From positions 1 through 64,000 of the forward strand of contig HF991467.1 of the NCBI GenBank assembly GCA_000433095.1: a stretch of 64,000 bases of DNA. The letters are read 5' to 3'. Shown here one piece after another: positions 41,758 to 50,828 of this stretch (within the stretch, counting starts at the first letter, position 1; each line of letters opens with the position of its first letter). The notes beneath the pieces were generated by a model. It made no database searches. It saw nothing but the letters and a program-made list of their open reading frames with translations, and was not told where the DNA came from. The DNA is from Clostridium sp. CAG:967. GTDB taxonomy: Bacteria; Cyanobacteriota; Vampirovibrionia; Gastranaerophilales; Gastranaerophilaceae. Position numbers and translations under genes: made by a program.

Positions 41758-42205
41758 CTTTTTTTCTCCAATAATACGTTAAAATACGAAGTATTTTCAG
41801 TAACCTAAAAATCTTCTTTTTCGATGCCCCCAAAAGGTTTAATCAAAAGTCTGCCCTCCAAAAAGATAAACTTCCTGCAAACTTCCCCCTAATCTGATAA
41901 AAGTCAGGTATAATCCTTTATATACTTATTGTAGCATGAAAATATAAAATTTGAAGTTCTGTAAATTTTAGCAATGCAAGGCTTCACAAAATAACAAATC
42001 GGAGTTATACTACAAATGTAGTAAAGTGTGTAAAAAAGGATTTACAATTATACTGTTTATTTAAACAGCAGATAAGCCGTCTAAATGGCGTATTGCTTTT
42101 AATACAAACTATTATAAAATAGTTTTAAGTAATGTTAAGTCATGTTTTAACATTCGGCAAAAACCAAACTTTAGTTGTTTTATATAAAATGTGTAAACAG
42201 GTGTA
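41758..42205. other. 448-base divergent intergenic region with leader and palindromes
   Basis: No gene is seen. On the complement, TACAAT/TATATAA boxes near 41920-41935 would give the transporter a leader of about 170 bases, with a 7-bp hairpin at 41781-41797 (AAAATAC/GTATTTT) shortly before the start. Further right are small inverted repeats: TACTACA-AA-TGTAGTA (42008-42023), CTGTTTA-TT-TAAACAG (42053-42068) and an AAACTATT/AATAGTTT pair near 42107-42125. These could be operators for either gene. I could not match the leader to a known riboswitch. Confidence 0.4.
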
Positions 42206-44161
42206 GTGAATTTGAACGAAAATAAGGAAAAGATTGAAAATATAAAGGCAAATGCGCCTAAAAAGACGGGTACTGTTTCAAATCCTTTGTCGAAACAGTT
42301 AAATTCGCTTAAAAAACCTGCCTTGAAACAACCTGTTGAAACTGTAAAAAAACAAGAAAAGAAAGCTTCGAACCCTATTTCTGCGGAAACATCAAGTATT
42401 GTCGCACGTATTAATAACTTTAATACAAACAAAACTTCTAACAGAATGTATGCCGGCTATATGAACAGTAACGGCAGCAGTGCTCATAAAGTCATTGATT
42501 ATGCAGATTTAATCCAGAGCTTAAATTCAGTACTATGTAACAAATCTTCTGTTCATGAACTTTTTATGTCTGTCCATGACTTGTTTACCGATAAATTAGG
42601 CAGTTTATTTACGGCTTTCGGTGTTTTTCATGAAAAGTCGAAATGCATAAATCTTAAATTGTTCCATTCAATGGGAAGCACCTACACGTCCAAGCTTTTC
42701 TTATCCGACGAAACAAATCCCGTTATTGAATGTTTTAAGACCTGTACTCCCGTGATTAGAGAAGACAACAAGTTTTTAAACATTCCGTATTTGCAGAACT
42801 CTCCTGCTTTAACCCTTCCGTTAATGTCTGTTAACGGATGTAAGGGGGTAATGATTGTCGGAAAAGATAATTTGGATTCAAATATCGGACTGTTTTCATT
42901 TATTTCAAATTACTGCGCATTATTTATGCACAATTTAGAACTCCAGGAGCAGACCAACAAGTTTGCAAACACTGATACTCTTACAGGTTTGTATACCCAC
43001 AGAGGTTTTCAGGAGGTTCTCAAAGCTGAATTGAAAAAAGCCGAAGACAATGAAACAAACTTGTCTATTATAATGCTTGATATAAATAATATCTCAAAGA
43101 TTAACAGAGAACTTGGACATGCCAAAGGCGATGAGGTAATAAAACTTCTTGCCGAAAAGGTTAAGCAGAATGTAAGAACAAATGATAAAGCCGGCCGCTA
43201 CGGCGGTGATGAAATTGCTATTATTCTTCCTGATACTAACACTTCCGATGCTAAGTATCTGGCAGAATATATTACATACTGTCTGTCCTGCTGTTTTGTT
43301 GATGATGTAGGTCCTGTTAAGGTTTCTGTTGGTATTGCGACCTACCCTGAATGCAGCAGAGATCAGGAAAAACTTTTAATTCTTGCAGAGCAGGCAATGT
43401 ACATTTCCCAGGCTAAAGGCTACAAAGAAGGTATGTCAGCAATCATAAGTTCTGCCGATTTCAATTTCTGGGATGATGATGCGTTGAATTCTTTTGCGGA
43501 AGTTGTTGCAAAACGTCATGCACAGCTTGGTATCGACTTTGAAGAAGAACTTGTTCATAAGTTTAACAATGAACAAATTGTATCTCAAAACCATTTATTT
43601 GAACTTGCAAATTCTCTTGCAGGTGCAATTGATGCAAAAGACCCTTACACAAAAGGTCACTCTACTTCAGTTTCAAGATATTCCGAAGCTTTGGCACGTG
43701 CTATTAATCTTCCTGAAGATGAAGTTCAAAGAATTACTCTTGGTGCATTGCTTCACGATGTTGGTAAAATCGGTATTCCTGAAAATGTTCTTAAAAAACC
43801 TGATAAATTGTCAGATGAAGAATGGCAGATAATGAAACAGCACCCTGTAATCGGAGCTGAAAAAGTACTTGCGCCGAATGAAGCCCTAAGAGATTTAATC
43901 CCGATGGTAAAATATCACCACGAACATATTGACGGCAGCGGCTATCCCGAAAACCTAAAAGGTGAAGAAATCCCTCTTGCGGCAAGAATAGTTGCGGTGG
44001 CAGATACATTCCACGCACTTATTTCTGACAGACCCTACCGTAAAGGTATGAGTATTGAGAAAGCCTGCAAAATATTAAAAGAAGGCGCAGGCAAGCAGTG
44101 GGACAGCGATTTGGTCCGCCACTTTATAGGCATTGCTCCGGCACTTTCGACAAGTATATAA
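42206..44161 (+). CDS. GAF-GGDEF-HD-GYP signalling protein
   Basis: A 651-residue cytoplasmic protein. A Lys/Asn-rich N terminus (1-90) is followed by a GAF-like region (about 95-250). Then comes a GGDEF domain (about 260-420) with intact GRYGGDEIAIILPD and start TDTLTGLYTHRGF, and an HD-GYP domain (about 465-640) with LLHDVGKIGIPENVL and HHEHIDGSGYPENL. It could both make and break cyclic di-GMP, or cleave other cyclic dinucleotides. The start is GTG at 42206 or TTG at 42212, the second better spaced from AGGTG. It shares a promoter region with the divergent ion transporter. Confidence 0.9.
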   Translation: MNLNENKEKIENIKANAPKKTGTVSNPLSKQLNSLKKPALKQPVETVKKQEKKASNPISAETSSIVARINNFNTNKTSNRMYAGYMNSNGSSAHKVIDYADLIQSLNSVLCNKSSVHELFMSVHDLFTDKLGSLFTAFGVFHEKSKCINLKLFHSMGSTYTSKLFLSDETNPVIECFKTCTPVIREDNKFLNIPYLQNSPALTLPLMSVNGCKGVMIVGKDNLDSNIGLFSFISNYCALFMHNLELQEQTNKFANTDTLTGLYTHRGFQEVLKAELKKAEDNETNLSIIMLDINNISKINRELGHAKGDEVIKLLAEKVKQNVRTNDKAGRYGGDEIAIILPDTNTSDAKYLAEYITYCLSCCFVDDVGPVKVSVGIATYPECSRDQEKLLILAEQAMYISQAKGYKEGMSAIISSADFNFWDDDALNSFAEVVAKRHAQLGIDFEEELVHKFNNEQIVSQNHLFELANSLAGAIDAKDPYTKGHSTSVSRYSEALARAINLPEDEVQRITLGALLHDVGKIGIPENVLKKPDKLSDEEWQIMKQHPVIGAEKVLAPNEALRDLIPMVKYHHEHIDGSGYPENLKGEEIPLAARIVAVADTFHALISDRPYRKGMSIEKACKILKEGAGKQWDSDLVRHFIGIAPALSTSI

Positions 44162-44193
44162 AATCTGTGTTTATTCTGTGATATATATATAAT

Positions 44194-44571
44194 ATGGTAA
44201 ATTTTTTTAAAAATAAATTTAAATATTATAAATTTTTAAAAACACTTATATTTGCAATTATTGTCATAATCTGGTTTTATTCTTTTCTACATTGGTTATT
44301 TTGGAACTGTTTATTAATTGCGATTATTATCGATTTGTGTTCTCAAAGTCCAATTATTGTTCAATTACCAACAGTATTTATTATAATTCTCATTTATATA
44401 TTGATTACAATATTTTATTTTTCTTTTTGGAAGTTTTTTACAGATTATAATCGCAAAGAAACTGACAAAAAGAAAAATCTTATTTTGTCAATTTCCAGTA
44501 TAGTTACATTTTATTTGTGTTTCATATTAACTTTATTTGTATTCTTTTTAATGTTATTCTCAGGACATTAG
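44194..44571 (+). CDS. small four-helix membrane protein
   Basis: A 125-residue, very AT-rich and hydrophobic protein with about four membrane segments (near residues 14-36, 38-48, 52-78 and 98-124). No signal peptide and no motif are recognised. It has the size and composition of a membrane immunity protein, and lies two bases from the convergent gene of a possible effector at 44574. Immunity genes normally share the toxin's strand, so this is only a suggestion. Base composition is more AT-rich than its neighbours. Confidence 0.5.
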   Translation: MVNFFKNKFKYYKFLKTLIFAIIVIIWFYSFLHWLFWNCLLIAIIIDLCSQSPIIVQLPTVFIIILIYILITIFYFSFWKFFTDYNRKETDKKKNLILSISSIVTFYLCFILTLFVFFLMLFSGH

Positions 44572-44573
44572 AT

Positions 44574-45758
44574 TTATTTCATCCATTTTTGCCATTTTAT
44601 CATTGGTATTATAACAATACTAAGTGTATAATATTTTTGAGCTAAATTTGCATCTTGAACGGTTTTAGCCATATCAATAATTATATTTTCACCTTTATTA
44701 AAATCATATGTATCAAATACGATTGCATAAAAATCTCCATTACTACTTATATGAGCATATAATATATCAGCATAACCATACGTTGCAAATAAATCAAAAT
44801 TTTCATCCCAATTAAAACGCTTACTGCCTATTTTGACTACTTGTCCTTTCAATAACTGATTTGCATGTTCTTGAAAATATTCTTTTATTGTTTCAGAATT
44901 ACTTATCGCATTTGATATACTGCTATCTGGTTGAAAAATTACACCAATTGTATCTTTTTTTCCGATTTGTTGTTTAAGTTTATTTGAAACAATTTGTTGT
45001 AATTCTTTAGTGGGCAATTCAGATACACTGTGTATAAGATTACCATTTTTCTCTATATAATCTTTGCTTCGAGTAAAATTGTAAGAAGATGCTTTCCAGA
45101 ATTCGTAAGAATTGTGGAGTATATTAGAAGCATGTCCTAATAGAGTTGATGTATCAATAATTTTTTTACTTACTAATGGTGAAAGTTCATTTTCAGGAAC
45201 ATAATTATTCATATATGGTGAAGACACAGGTGTCGAGTTGTAAATATTAATAGGAGCTAATTTACCTATATTTAACGGTCTTTTAGATTGGTTTTTTTTG
45301 ATTATATCATCAAAGTTACTTTGATAATTTTTCAGTTCATTAATAAGGTTTTCGTAATCATTATTCTGTGCCGCATATTCAATTCTTTTTATCTGTTGAC
45401 GGGCTCTGGTATTAATTTCTTTTTGTTTTGTAAATGATTTTAAAAGATTTTTGTATTCTGTTTTATCTTTAGTATTTACCAACTTTTCCAAATATTTTTG
45501 TGATAATTTTTGCGACTGAACTTGTATTTGTTTTATGTTCCCGATTGTTGAATCCAACTGCGTTTTTAAATTTGCAATTACATTTATATCGGAATTTCGT
45601 ACAGCTTCTGACAATTGTACTGCAAGTTCTAACGCTTTAAAACTCATGTTTGCCGGGGACTGGGCTACCGTTGCACTTGTGTTCACGCCGCTGTCATTAC
45701 TATCAATAATTATTATGTCGTCAGGAAGATAAACATCTGTTGATACTGTTTTGTTCAT
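44574..45758 (-). CDS. large protein of unknown function, possible effector
   Basis: A 394-residue protein without signal peptide or membrane segment. Residues 1-40 are disordered (Ser/Asp/Asn-rich). Residues about 45-150 form coiled-coil helices (LKTQLDSTIGNIKQIQVQ, YEDLINEL-like). A Pro/Ser/Asn linker leads to a globular C-terminal domain (about 235-394) with FATYGYADILYAHIS and AIVFDTYDFNKGENII. The build, with a disordered start, helical stalk and compact C-terminal domain, is that of some secreted effectors or polymorphic toxins, but no catalytic motif is certain. AAGGAG precedes the ATG. Confidence 0.55.
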   Translation of the reverse strand: MNKTVSTDVYLPDDIIIIDSNDSGVNTSATVAQSPANMSFKALELAVQLSEAVRNSDINVIANLKTQLDSTIGNIKQIQVQSQKLSQKYLEKLVNTKDKTEYKNLLKSFTKQKEINTRARQQIKRIEYAAQNNDYENLINELKNYQSNFDDIIKKNQSKRPLNIGKLAPINIYNSTPVSSPYMNNYVPENELSPLVSKKIIDTSTLLGHASNILHNSYEFWKASSYNFTRSKDYIEKNGNLIHSVSELPTKELQQIVSNKLKQQIGKKDTIGVIFQPDSSISNAISNSETIKEYFQEHANQLLKGQVVKIGSKRFNWDENFDLFATYGYADILYAHISSNGDFYAIVFDTYDFNKGENIIIDMAKTVQDANLAQKYYTLSIVIIPMIKWQKWMK

Positions 45759-45841
45759 TATTACTCCTTTTTTCTTATTATTTGTGGCATTGCAGTTTTG
45801 TGCAAGTCTGTGATTTTATATTAATGCTTTCACCTCTCTAC

Positions 45842-45870
45842 TTGCATGTTTTTCAAAAATAGTGTATAAT
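45842..45870 (+). promoter_or_regulatory. strong sigma-70-type promoter of the zinc-ribbon gene
   Basis: TTGCAT (45842-45847) and a perfect TATAAT (45865-45870) are 17 bases apart. The predicted start, near 45877, leaves a 60-base leader. Confidence 0.7.
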
Positions 45871-45936
45871 CATGGGAATTAAAGGAATTTTGCAAGAGGT
45901 TTCTTTATAGTACCAATTTAAACTAGGAGAACAAAA

Positions 45937-46203
45937 ATGTACCAAGATGAAAAACTTGTTTGTGAAGATTGCGGAGCAGAATTTATCTTTACAGCAGGTG
46001 AACAGGAATTTTATGCTGAAAAAGGTTTAGTGAACAAACCTAAAAGATGTCCGGAATGCAGAAAGAACCGCAGAAACAACAACAGAAGACAAAAAAGAAT
46101 GTATGATGCTGTTTGTTCAAAATGCGGAGCTCAAACTCAGGTTCCGTTCAAACCTATTCCGGGAAAAGAAGTCTATTGCAAAGATTGCTTTACTAAAGAA
46201 TAA
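45937..46203 (+). CDS. double zinc-ribbon protein (CxxC-x17-CxxC type)
   Basis: An 88-residue protein. The first half has CEDCGAEFIFTAGEQEFY followed by CPECRKNRR, the 'CxxC ... CxxC' zinc ribbon found in small bacterial zinc-binding proteins. After a basic Arg/Asn linker (RRNNNRRQKR) the second half has CSKCGAQTQVPFKPIP...VYCKDCF, a second ribbon of the same family. The basic linker suggests nucleic-acid contact. It has its own strong promoter, AGGAG before the start, and a terminator, so it is likely well expressed. Role unknown. Confidence 0.85.
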   Translation: MYQDEKLVCEDCGAEFIFTAGEQEFYAEKGLVNKPKRCPECRKNRRNNNRRQKRMYDAVCSKCGAQTQVPFKPIPGKEVYCKDCFTKE

Positions 46204-46222
46204 TTAAAATTAAATAATTAAA

Positions 46223-46255
46223 AAAACAGACCGATTTTTTTTACCGGTCTGTTTT
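46223..46255. terminator. terminator between zinc-ribbon gene and convergent gene
   Basis: AAAACAGACCG (46223-46233) pairs with CGGTCTGTTTT (46245-46255), an 11-bp stem with an 11-base T-rich loop and a T-rich tail. Confidence 0.85.
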
Positions 46256-46259
46256 CTTT

Positions 46260-46568
46260 TTATACGCCTATACAGCTGTTTAGATATTCAATTGTGCTTA
46301 TTTTTTCGTCGTACAAATACTTGATGAAATTTAAGTAGGCTGCATTGTAAGAAGTTATTACCAGATTTATCTCAAATCCGTCGGTACAGAATGGTTCGTA
46401 ATCGTATACGACATAGCTGTTATATTTACTTTTCCATTCTTTTCTTTCGATACGGCTGTTGTTTTCTTCTACAATATCTTCAAGCCACGCAATAATATCT
46501 TTATTGACGTTTTTCATTTCCAAGCGATTGTATTTGCTGCAATCGTGACAATCATTTCCCATTAACAT
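46260..46568 (-). CDS. small protein of unknown function
   Basis: A 102-residue soluble protein with GGAG nine bases before the ATG. The N terminus has three Cys/His within DCHDCSKYN. A helical segment (NKDIIAWLEDIVEENNSRIERKEW) precedes beta strands (SYVVYDYEPF, FEINLVITSYNAAY). No family is recognised. It converges on the zinc-ribbon gene and has a 249-base gap on its other side. Confidence 0.6.
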   Translation of the reverse strand: MLMGNDCHDCSKYNRLEMKNVNKDIIAWLEDIVEENNSRIERKEWKSKYNSYVVYDYEPFCTDGFEINLVITSYNAAYLNFIKYLYDEKISTIEYLNSCIGV

Positions 46569-46782
46569 GTTAAATTACTCCACAAATATGTTATATGTAA
46601 ATTGTAAACGGGTTCAGACTTAAAATAATCCCCTCTAGGTATAAGTATCAAATAGGCAGATTTGCTAATTTTATTTTTTATTTTAATCCTCAACAATTTT
46701 TTATATGTTTTATCAAACATTTTTTTATTTCATTGGTAAATGTGTCAGCGAGAATTACTATTCAACAAATCTTTATAATTAA

Positions 46783-46811
46783 TTGCAAAACAAGGAGTAT
46801 TTTTATAAAAT
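46783..46811 (+). promoter_or_regulatory. promoter predicting a leaderless response-regulator mRNA
   Basis: TTGCAA (46783-46788) and TAAAAT (46806-46811) are 17 bases apart. The predicted start falls at the ATG at 46818. AAGGAG at 46792-46797 lies inside this promoter, 20 bases from the ATG, too far to be a ribosome binding site. The rest of the 249-base gap (46569-46817) shows nothing else. Confidence 0.5.
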
Positions 46812-46817
46812 AAGTTT

Positions 46818-47525
46818 ATGAGTGAAAAGCGTATATTAATAGTTGACGATGACGATGAAATCAGAGAACTTCTGGAATTTGACGTTCGTGCAAGCGGGTA
46901 TTTTGTAGATACTGCCCGTGACGGGTTAGAGGGGTTGAATAAGGCTTTAAATAACACTTATGATTTAATTCTGCTTGACGTTATGATGCCTAAAATGAAC
47001 GGTTTTGACGTATGCAAAAACATTCGTCAGGCAAAACTTGCAATTCCTGTTTTGATGCTTACCGCAAAGGGTACGATTGATGATAAAACAGAAGGATTTG
47101 ACTGCGGAGCTGATGATTATCTGGTTAAACCTTTTGATATTCAGGAAGTTCTTTTGAGAATTAGAGTTTTACTTAGACGTAATCAGATTGAAGACAAAAC
47201 TTCATTATCTGATGAGATTTTGCATGCAGGCGATATTGAAATTTTTCCGGAAACTCTTGAAACTATTGTTGTTAACAAGAGGGTTAAGCTCACACCTACA
47301 GAATTTGAAATATTATACTGCCTGATGCAGCATTTTAACAACCCTGTTACTCTTGCCACATTACTTGATGAGGTATGGGGGTATGACAGCAACGAAGATG
47401 TCAGAATGCTGAGGGTTCATGTGGGTGGTTTGAGAAACAAGATTGAACCTGATACCAAAAATCCGAAATATCTGCATACCGTTACCAATGTTGGTTATAA
47501 ATTAACTCCGTTCAGTGAGGGGTAA
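46818..47525 (+). CDS. OmpR/PhoB-family response regulator
   Basis: A 235-residue regulator. The receiver domain (1-120) has the acidic pocket DDDD (10-13), phospho-acceptor D54 in LLDVMMPK, T82 in LTAK and K104 in VKPF. The C-terminal winged helix (about 135-230) has KLTPTEFEILYCLM and VRMLRVHVGGLRNKIEP, typical of OmpR/PhoB. The histidine kinase gene starts two bases after its stop. Its message appears leaderless. The stimulus is unknown. Confidence 0.95.
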   Translation: MSEKRILIVDDDDEIRELLEFDVRASGYFVDTARDGLEGLNKALNNTYDLILLDVMMPKMNGFDVCKNIRQAKLAIPVLMLTAKGTIDDKTEGFDCGADDYLVKPFDIQEVLLRIRVLLRRNQIEDKTSLSDEILHAGDIEIFPETLETIVVNKRVKLTPTEFEILYCLMQHFNNPVTLATLLDEVWGYDSNEDVRMLRVHVGGLRNKIEPDTKNPKYLHTVTNVGYKLTPFSEG

Positions 47526-47527
47526 AA

Positions 47528-49213
47528 GTGAAATTTGTAAAGTTTAAACGTTTAAAAATTGTTGAACAGATTGCTGTAGTTTTTATTTTTGCAGTGATTA
47601 TTCCTATGACTATAAGCGGGTTTATCATAAATAATATTAACCAGCAGGCGATGAGATACCAGCTTAGAGAATCTGCTGTTCTTATTGCAAATATGGTGTC
47701 AGATGAAATTGATTTTTTCAACAAAACTGTTTCCAGTAATCTTGAGCAGATTGTGTTTTCGCTTAAGTATTTTAAAACTCAGGAAGCTAAAAACGCTTAT
47801 TTGAAATCTGTTGTGCAAAAACTTCCTGATTGTGAGGAACTCGAAATTGTTAATTCTTCACGACTTGATGAAATTCATGAAAGAAACAAACTTAATAAAA
47901 AAGCAACTGTTCCTTTAAAAATTAATGAAAATCAATATCTCGTTGCAACTTATAAAATGGATGCAATAAGAGATGAACTTTTTAAATCAATTGCTGACGA
48001 TAAAAGGCAGATTTATGTTTTAACAAATGACGGTGACTTGATTGCGGAACACAATTATACTGATGATGCTTTCAAAAAAACTGTTTCGCTGCTGCCGAAA
48101 AAATTGAAAAAAGATAAGCCTGAAATTTTTGGAGATATAAAAAACCAGCCGCTGGTTTATGTTTCCAAAGACGATCCGAAAATTACTATTATTGTAAATA
48201 CAACTGAAAAAGTTACGCAGAAAGCTATTACAAATAACAGTTTAAAAATTATTCTGTCCTGCTTGTTTGCAACGTTAACGATTATTTTTGTTGTTGCGCT
48301 TTATACATATTACCTTTATATCAACATAAGACAGCTGTTTAAAGGTATTATTGCAATTTCCAAGGGTAATTATGAACGTCAAATCAGGCTTTTGACAACA
48401 GCTTTTACTCCGCATGAAATCGTTTTTCTTGCATTTGAATTCAATCGTATGGCAACGGAAATTCATAAGTCGTATATTCAGTTAAAGAAAAATAACGTTG
48501 AGTTAAAACAGTTAAACGAATTCCGTTCTAACCTGATTGATACTGTGAGCCATGAGCTTCGTACTCCTTTGACAAGTATTCAGGGTTACACTTCAAGACT
48601 TATGCGTCAGGATATTAAAATTGACGAGGAAACACGCCAGAAGTCGTTGAGAATTATAAAAGAACAGTCAGAACGCTTGAAACGCCTTATAGAAGATTTG
48701 CTTACAATTCCTGATATCGAGGGAATGAGATTGAGAACAAAAGTTGAAGAAGTTTATTTACCTGAAATTCTTGAAGAAGCAAAACTTTTAATCAAAAACA
48801 AGGACCAAAAAGAAATAGTTTATAATATAAGCGAGGATTTTCCGCTTATAGAAGCCGATAAAGACAGGCTTATACAGGTATTTGTAAACCTTCTTGAAAA
48901 TGCCGCAAAATATGCCTCCGAGGGGTCGGAAATTGTAGTCGACACTGCGGTTGGCGACGGCAATGCAAAAATATTTGTTAAAAACGACTGTGAAGTAATT
49001 CCGCCTAAAAAGTTAAATAAGCTGTTTGAAAAATTTATCAGACTTGATGATAACACCACAAGAACAACACGTGGAACAGGGCTGGGATTGTTTATTGTAA
49101 AAGGGTTAATTGAGGCAATGAACGGCGAAATTAAGCTTCATAGTGATAAAGACTGCGGTTTCTGTGCCGAAGTTACGTTGAAGCTTTCACAAGTTGCAGG
49201 GGCTGTAAAATGA
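47528..49213 (+). CDS. sensor histidine kinase
   Basis: A 561-residue kinase starting at GTG, with GAGGGG five bases upstream inside the regulator gene. Two membrane segments (about 15-37 and 241-265) bracket a periplasmic sensor of about 200 residues with a Cache-like look. Then come HAMP (about 262-320, IRQLFKGIIAISKGNYERQIR), a HisKA domain with SHELRTPLTSIQGYTSRL, and a HATPase domain with NLLENAAKYA, GTGLGLFIVKGLIEAMNG. It overlaps tadA by four bases. It is the partner of the preceding regulator. Confidence 0.95.
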   Translation: MKFVKFKRLKIVEQIAVVFIFAVIIPMTISGFIINNINQQAMRYQLRESAVLIANMVSDEIDFFNKTVSSNLEQIVFSLKYFKTQEAKNAYLKSVVQKLPDCEELEIVNSSRLDEIHERNKLNKKATVPLKINENQYLVATYKMDAIRDELFKSIADDKRQIYVLTNDGDLIAEHNYTDDAFKKTVSLLPKKLKKDKPEIFGDIKNQPLVYVSKDDPKITIIVNTTEKVTQKAITNNSLKIILSCLFATLTIIFVVALYTYYLYINIRQLFKGIIAISKGNYERQIRLLTTAFTPHEIVFLAFEFNRMATEIHKSYIQLKKNNVELKQLNEFRSNLIDTVSHELRTPLTSIQGYTSRLMRQDIKIDEETRQKSLRIIKEQSERLKRLIEDLLTIPDIEGMRLRTKVEEVYLPEILEEAKLLIKNKDQKEIVYNISEDFPLIEADKDRLIQVFVNLLENAAKYASEGSEIVVDTAVGDGNAKIFVKNDCEVIPPKKLNKLFEKFIRLDDNTTRTTRGTGLGLFIVKGLIEAMNGEIKLHSDKDCGFCAEVTLKLSQVAGAVK

Positions 49214-49647
49214 AACGTGCAATAAGGCTTGCAAATTCCGTCAAAGGTGAAATCCCTGTAGGAGCATTGATTATTAAAGACGGGGAAATTATTGCAGAAA
49301 CTTTTAATCAAAAAGAAACACTGAATGATGTTACGGCTCATGCGGAAATTCTTGCAATCCGTGAAGCGGAACAGAAGCTCGGGCGCTGGCGTCTGGATGA
49401 TTGTGAGATGTATGTTACGCTGGAACCCTGTCCGATGTGTGCATGGGCAATTGTGTCGTCCAGAATTAAGGCTGTATACTTCGGGTCTTATGACAATAAT
49501 TACGGTGCGCTTGGCTCTGTGATTGATGTCAGAAAGCTTGCAAATTCGAAATTAAAAGTTTACGGCGGTATAATGGAAGAAGAATGTGATAAAATATTAA
49601 AGGAATATTTCAAGGAGCTGAGAGATGATTACAAAAACCGAGATTGA
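49210..49647 (+). CDS. tadA: tRNA adenosine deaminase
   Basis: A 145-residue enzyme that converts A34 to inosine in tRNA-Arg(ACG). Zinc ligands and the catalytic Glu are H44 and E46 (TAHAEI) with C74 and C77 (PCPMC). VPVGA-like IPVGALII starts the core, and the C-terminal helix is present. The N terminus is about eight residues shorter than in E. coli TadA. It overlaps the kinase gene by four bases and the next gene by 23, so all four are one transcription unit. Confidence 0.9.
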   Translation: MKRAIRLANSVKGEIPVGALIIKDGEIIAETFNQKETLNDVTAHAEILAIREAEQKLGRWRLDDCEMYVTLEPCPMCAWAIVSSRIKAVYFGSYDNNYGALGSVIDVRKLANSKLKVYGGIMEEECDKILKEYFKELRDDYKNRD

Positions 49648-50389
49648 TAAATTAGCTGAAACTTATGAAACCGTTGATTTTATAAAAGATGACCCTATAC
49701 AATTTCCTCATCGTTTTAATAAAACTAAAGAAGATTGTGAAATTGCAGGCTTTGTGGCATCTCTTCTGGCGTACGGTAATAGAAAAGTTTTTATAAAAAA
49801 ATTGAATACATTATTTGAAATTGCTGAAAATGAACCGCATAATTTTATATTAAATTTTGAAGAAGGTGTCCTTGGTGATTTTAATTACCGTTTCGGCACA
49901 ACAGAAGATTTTAATGAAATTTTTCAGGTTTTACGCATGCTTTATGAGAAAGACGGCGGACTTGAAGCACTTTTTAAATACGGATATGAAAATCCCGTAA
50001 ACAGTAATATGTTTATTCCGATTACGGAATATTTTTATTCAAGATTTTCCGAAAATGCGGGACAGGGCTCTTATTTTATGATACCTAATCCGAAAAAAGG
50101 CGGTGCAATGAAGCGTATGTGTATGTACTTGCGCTGGATGGTAAGAAAAGGTCCTGTGGATTTGGGTATATGGAATTTTATGAAACCGTCGGAACTCTTA
50201 ATTCCTCTTGATACCCATGTTGCAAGGCTTTCAAGAGAAATGAGGCTTCTGACAAGAAATGCAAATGATTTTAAATCAGTTCTAGAAATTACAGAAAATC
50301 TTCGTAAATTTGACCCTGAAGATCCGACAAAATATGATTTTGCACTTTTCGGCTACGGTGTAAACGAGCAAAACAGAACTAAGAAATAA
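49625..50389 (+). CDS. DUF2400 / TIGR02757-family protein
   Basis: A 254-residue protein of the TIGR02757 family, which is widespread and uncharacterised and has a helix-hairpin-helix glycosylase-like C-terminal half. Landmarks are DDPIQFPHRF, AGFVASLLAYGNRKVF, KRMCMYLRWMVRKGPVDLGIW, IPLDTHVARLSREMRLL and YDFALFGYGV. AAGGAG lies five bases before its ATG, inside tadA. The 23-base overlap ties it to tadA, so a nucleic-acid role fits but is not shown. About 160 bases without features follow. Confidence 0.85.
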   Translation: MITKTEIDKLAETYETVDFIKDDPIQFPHRFNKTKEDCEIAGFVASLLAYGNRKVFIKKLNTLFEIAENEPHNFILNFEEGVLGDFNYRFGTTEDFNEIFQVLRMLYEKDGGLEALFKYGYENPVNSNMFIPITEYFYSRFSENAGQGSYFMIPNPKKGGAMKRMCMYLRWMVRKGPVDLGIWNFMKPSELLIPLDTHVARLSREMRLLTRNANDFKSVLEITENLRKFDPEDPTKYDFALFGYGVNEQNRTKK

Positions 50390-50560
50390 TATCAGTCAGT
50401 TTTTTACCGATACTTTTGCAAAATCTGGCGTAATCATTAATAAAACTTCTAATCCAGGTTCTGTCTTTAAACTTTCCCACTTTTGGGATACAAAATAATG
50501 AGCAATGCTTTACAATCCCAAATATGGAACTAAATTTTTCTAAAGGAGCAATTGTTTACA

Positions 50561-50821
50561 ATGAATGAAAAAGAAAAAGAATATTGTAAATTGATAGGCT
50601 CGATTATTAGAAAATTGAGAAAACAACAAAACAAAAGTCTTTGCATGTTTGCTTATGAGAATGATATTGCACGTTCAACCCTTTCAAGAATTGAAAAAGG
50701 TGAAAATGAATGCGGATTAATTACGCTTAAAAAAATCTCTGATGGACTGAACTGGAAAATGTCAGAGTTTTTTAAATATATAGAAGATAATAACGGCGAT
50801 ATTAAACTAATTGATGAATAA
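50561..50821 (+). CDS. XRE-type helix-turn-helix regulator
   Basis: An 86-residue DNA-binding protein. The HTH spans about residues 11-66: LIGSIIRKLRKQQNKSLCMFAYENDIARSTLSRIEKGEN, then LITLKKISDGLNWKMSEFF, the Cro/cI order. AAAGGAG lies twelve bases before the ATG at 50561; a TTG at 50552 would be only three bases from it, so neither start is ideal. It converges on aroB with seven bases between stops. The target is unknown. Confidence 0.85.
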   Translation: MNEKEKEYCKLIGSIIRKLRKQQNKSLCMFAYENDIARSTLSRIEKGENECGLITLKKISDGLNWKMSEFFKYIEDNNGDIKLIDE

Positions 50822-50828
50822 CATCTTA

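Noticed and set aside
41558..41833. Frame overlapping the transporter start on the same strand
   Set aside because: Different frame from a well-supported gene; it reads through the leader without any start signal.
41758..41940. Known riboswitch in the transporter leader (fluoride, yybP-ykoY, ydaO, sodium)
   Set aside because: None of the consensus cores I can recall is present; only a generic leader with hairpins is supported.
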